5,435 bases of DNA from the NCBI GenBank assembly GCA_030635945.1, contig DAOVXW010000049.1, positions 1-5,435 of the forward strand. The letters run 5' to 3'. The notes beneath the pieces are model-generated. The model was given only the letters and a program-made list of their open reading frames with translations, was not told the origin of the DNA and ran no database searches. The translations under genes were made by a program, and so were the position numbers. Position 1 is the stretch's first letter, and every line of letters begins with the position of its first letter. This DNA is from Dehalococcoidia bacterium. GTDB taxonomy: Bacteria > Chloroflexota > Dehalococcoidia > Dehalococcoidales > G020351185. Shown piece after piece: positions 4,695-5,435 of the stretch.

Positions 4695-5243
4695 CTAACT
4701 TCCACTATACCGGGCGCGCCACAGGCTGTAAACAGCCAGTCCAAGAAGGGCAGTACCAGCAATCGCGGCGCCGGCCCAACCCAGCAATGTTAAACAGGTA
4801 ACAATTATACCAGCAATAGTTACCCCGATAAATATTGACATAAAAGCTTGCTTAAACTTTATACCAAATAGCACAGCCGCTAAAGAACCCGTCCAGGCAC
4901 CGGTTACCGGTAGCGGTATAGCTACAAACAATATCAGACCAATGCGCTTATACCTTTCTATTATTCTGCCCCTTCGCCTGGTTCTTTCAAAAAGCCAGTT
5001 CAAAAAACGTTCAAAAACAGCCACTTTACTCATCAATTTTGTGGCAGCTTCAAGAAACAATAGTATAAAAGGCACCGGTAACATATTGCCGATTACAGCC
5101 AGTAAATAAGCATAATACCAGGGGATTTCAAGCGTACTTATAGCTATCGGTATTGCAGCACGAAGTTCGGCTATTGGCAGGGTGGCGATAATAATGACTA
5201 TAAGCTCTTTTAGAATGTTTAATTCAAGAATATTATCTATCAA
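4695..5243 (-). CDS. Small multidrug export protein family (COG2426) membrane protein
   Basis: A 182-residue membrane protein of the Sm_multidrug_ex / COG2426 family. Family marks are the N-terminal ELRAAIPIAI (26-35) after the hydrophobic IVIIIATLPI, the conserved NMLPVPFILLF stretch (53-63), a basic cytoplasmic segment ERTRRRGRIIERY (86-98), and FVAIPLPVTGAWTG (106-119). About five hydrophobic segments are visible (roughly 11-24, 42-66, 100-126, 132-154, 156-175). The family name implies drug export, but its biochemical role is not well established. Translation appears to start at TTG (5243-5241), with AAAGGA at 5259-5254 ten bases upstream. The next in-frame Met is residue 54, which would remove the ELRAAIP motif. 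The gene is divergent from dxs and the two share an inverted repeat that holds both -35 boxes. Confidence 0.88.
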   Translation of the reverse strand: MIDNILELNILKELIVIIIATLPIAELRAAIPIAISTLEIPWYYAYLLAVIGNMLPVPFILLFLEAATKLMSKVAVFERFLNWLFERTRRRGRIIERYKRIGLILFVAIPLPVTGAWTGSLAAVLFGIKFKQAFMSIFIGVTIAGIIVTCLTLLGWAGAAIAGTALLGLAVYSLWRARYSGS

Positions 5244-5284
5244 TAACAGGTTTTCCTTTATTCGTATATCGAAGCTTTACAGGC

Positions 5285-5314
5285 AGTGTATCAAATGGTT
5301 TCTAACAGCGTCAA
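5285..5314 (-). promoter_or_regulatory. Promoter of the COG2426 gene
   Basis: Minus-strand TTGACG (5314-5309), an 18-base spacer and TACACT (5290-5285), with TG one base before it (TGATACACT). The -35 hexamer overlaps one arm of the inverted repeat at 5310-5336. It gives a leader of about 35 bases before the TTG start. Confidence 0.5.
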
Positions 5315-5336
5315 GCTACCCGTCTGCCAGCTTGAC
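5310..5336. promoter_or_regulatory. Inverted repeat carrying two divergent -35 boxes
   Basis: GTCAAGCT (5310-5317) and AGCTTGAC (5329-5336) are perfect 8-base arms separated by 11 bases. Each arm, read outward, contains the TTGAC of a -35 box: TTGACG toward the COG2426 gene and TTGACA toward dxs. A dimeric regulator bound here would control both genes at once. The symmetry may also arise simply because two similar promoters lie back to back. Confidence 0.5.
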
Positions 5337-5361
5337 AACTATCTCTCCGCATTGTTAGTAT
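5332..5361 (+). promoter_or_regulatory. Promoter of dxs
   Basis: A perfect TTGACA (5332-5337), an 18-base spacer and TAGTAT (5356-5361), preceded by TG one base upstream (TGTTAGTAT). Transcription would begin near 5368, leaving about 26 bases before the dxs ATG. It has the same architecture as the arsR promoter. Confidence 0.55.
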
Positions 5362-5393
5362 AGAAGTTAGTTGTATATTCGATTGGATTTAAA

Positions 5394-5435
5394 ATGTCGA
5401 GGTTACTAGATAGAGTCAAGAGCCCGGCAGACCTG
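5394..5435 (+). CDS. dxs: 1-deoxy-D-xylulose-5-phosphate synthase, N-terminus only
   Basis: The ATG at 5394 opens a frame that stays open to the right edge, giving fourteen residues: MSRLLDRVKSPADL. DXS proteins typically begin with this pattern (a short leader, then LLD-x-I/V-x-SP-x-DL, followed by KKLS), so the match is specific despite its length. DXS condenses pyruvate and glyceraldehyde 3-phosphate with thiamine diphosphate, the first step of the MEP isoprenoid pathway, in the cytoplasm. The ribosome site is weak (GGA at 5385-5387), but the TTGACA/extended -10 promoter lies at the right distance. The rest of the gene is outside the window, so intactness cannot be judged. Confidence 0.75.
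   Translation, partial: MSRLLDRVKSPADL

Overview
This 5.4 kb window of bacterial chromosome is mainly a compact arsenic-type resistance and redox cluster on the + strand, flanked by housekeeping genes. Gene density, strong Shine-Dalgarno sites, moderate GC content, lipoprotein signals followed by a Thr/Ser/Asn-rich linker, and dxs at the right edge suggest an anaerobic member of the Chloroflexota (Dehalococcoidia-like). That assignment is inferred from style alone and is only tentative.

Layout: (1) The first codons of a minus-strand gene run off the left edge (36 to 1) behind a strong Shine-Dalgarno. (2) A 276-base divergent intergenic region holds a candidate promoter and a 17-base perfect inverted repeat. 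(3) A TusA-type sulfurtransferase gene (313-591) is followed by a hairpin terminator. (4) A tight five-gene unit starts from a TTGACA/extended -10 promoter: arsR with a CVC metalloid-binding motif, an ArsP/COG0701 permease, a small CxxC thioredoxin-fold protein, an ArsF-like lipoprotein, and an ArsG/CcdA-like membrane protein. (5) After an 89-base gap with a TATAAT box comes a Tat-exported lipoprotein carrying a GcvH-like lipoyl domain. (6) A minus-strand tRNA-Arg(TCT) follows. (7) A minus-strand small multidrug export protein (COG2426) shares a 27-base inverted repeat and back-to-back promoters with the start of dxs, which runs off the right edge.

How the genes may work together: ArsR would derepress the unit when As(III) or an organoarsenical binds its cysteines, and the permease would export the toxicant. 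The CxxC protein, the ArsG-like protein (one membrane-embedded cysteine in each half, as in CcdA) and the ArsF-like lipoprotein form a plausible dithiol relay from cytoplasm to cell surface. This matches the known arsEFG nitroaromatic-arsenical reduction and efflux genes.

The most unusual component is the adjacent lipoprotein. It keeps the glutamate and lysine of the GcvH lipoylation site but carries a twin-arginine signal and a lipobox, so it appears to be a lipoyl protein displayed outside the cytoplasm. Dihydrolipoamide is a classic As(III)-binding vicinal dithiol, so this protein could be the outward redox or arsenical-binding end of the relay. That role is an inference.

A recurrent promoter style (TGn before the -10, mostly with an 18-base spacer) appears in five of the six candidate promoters and supports them mutually.
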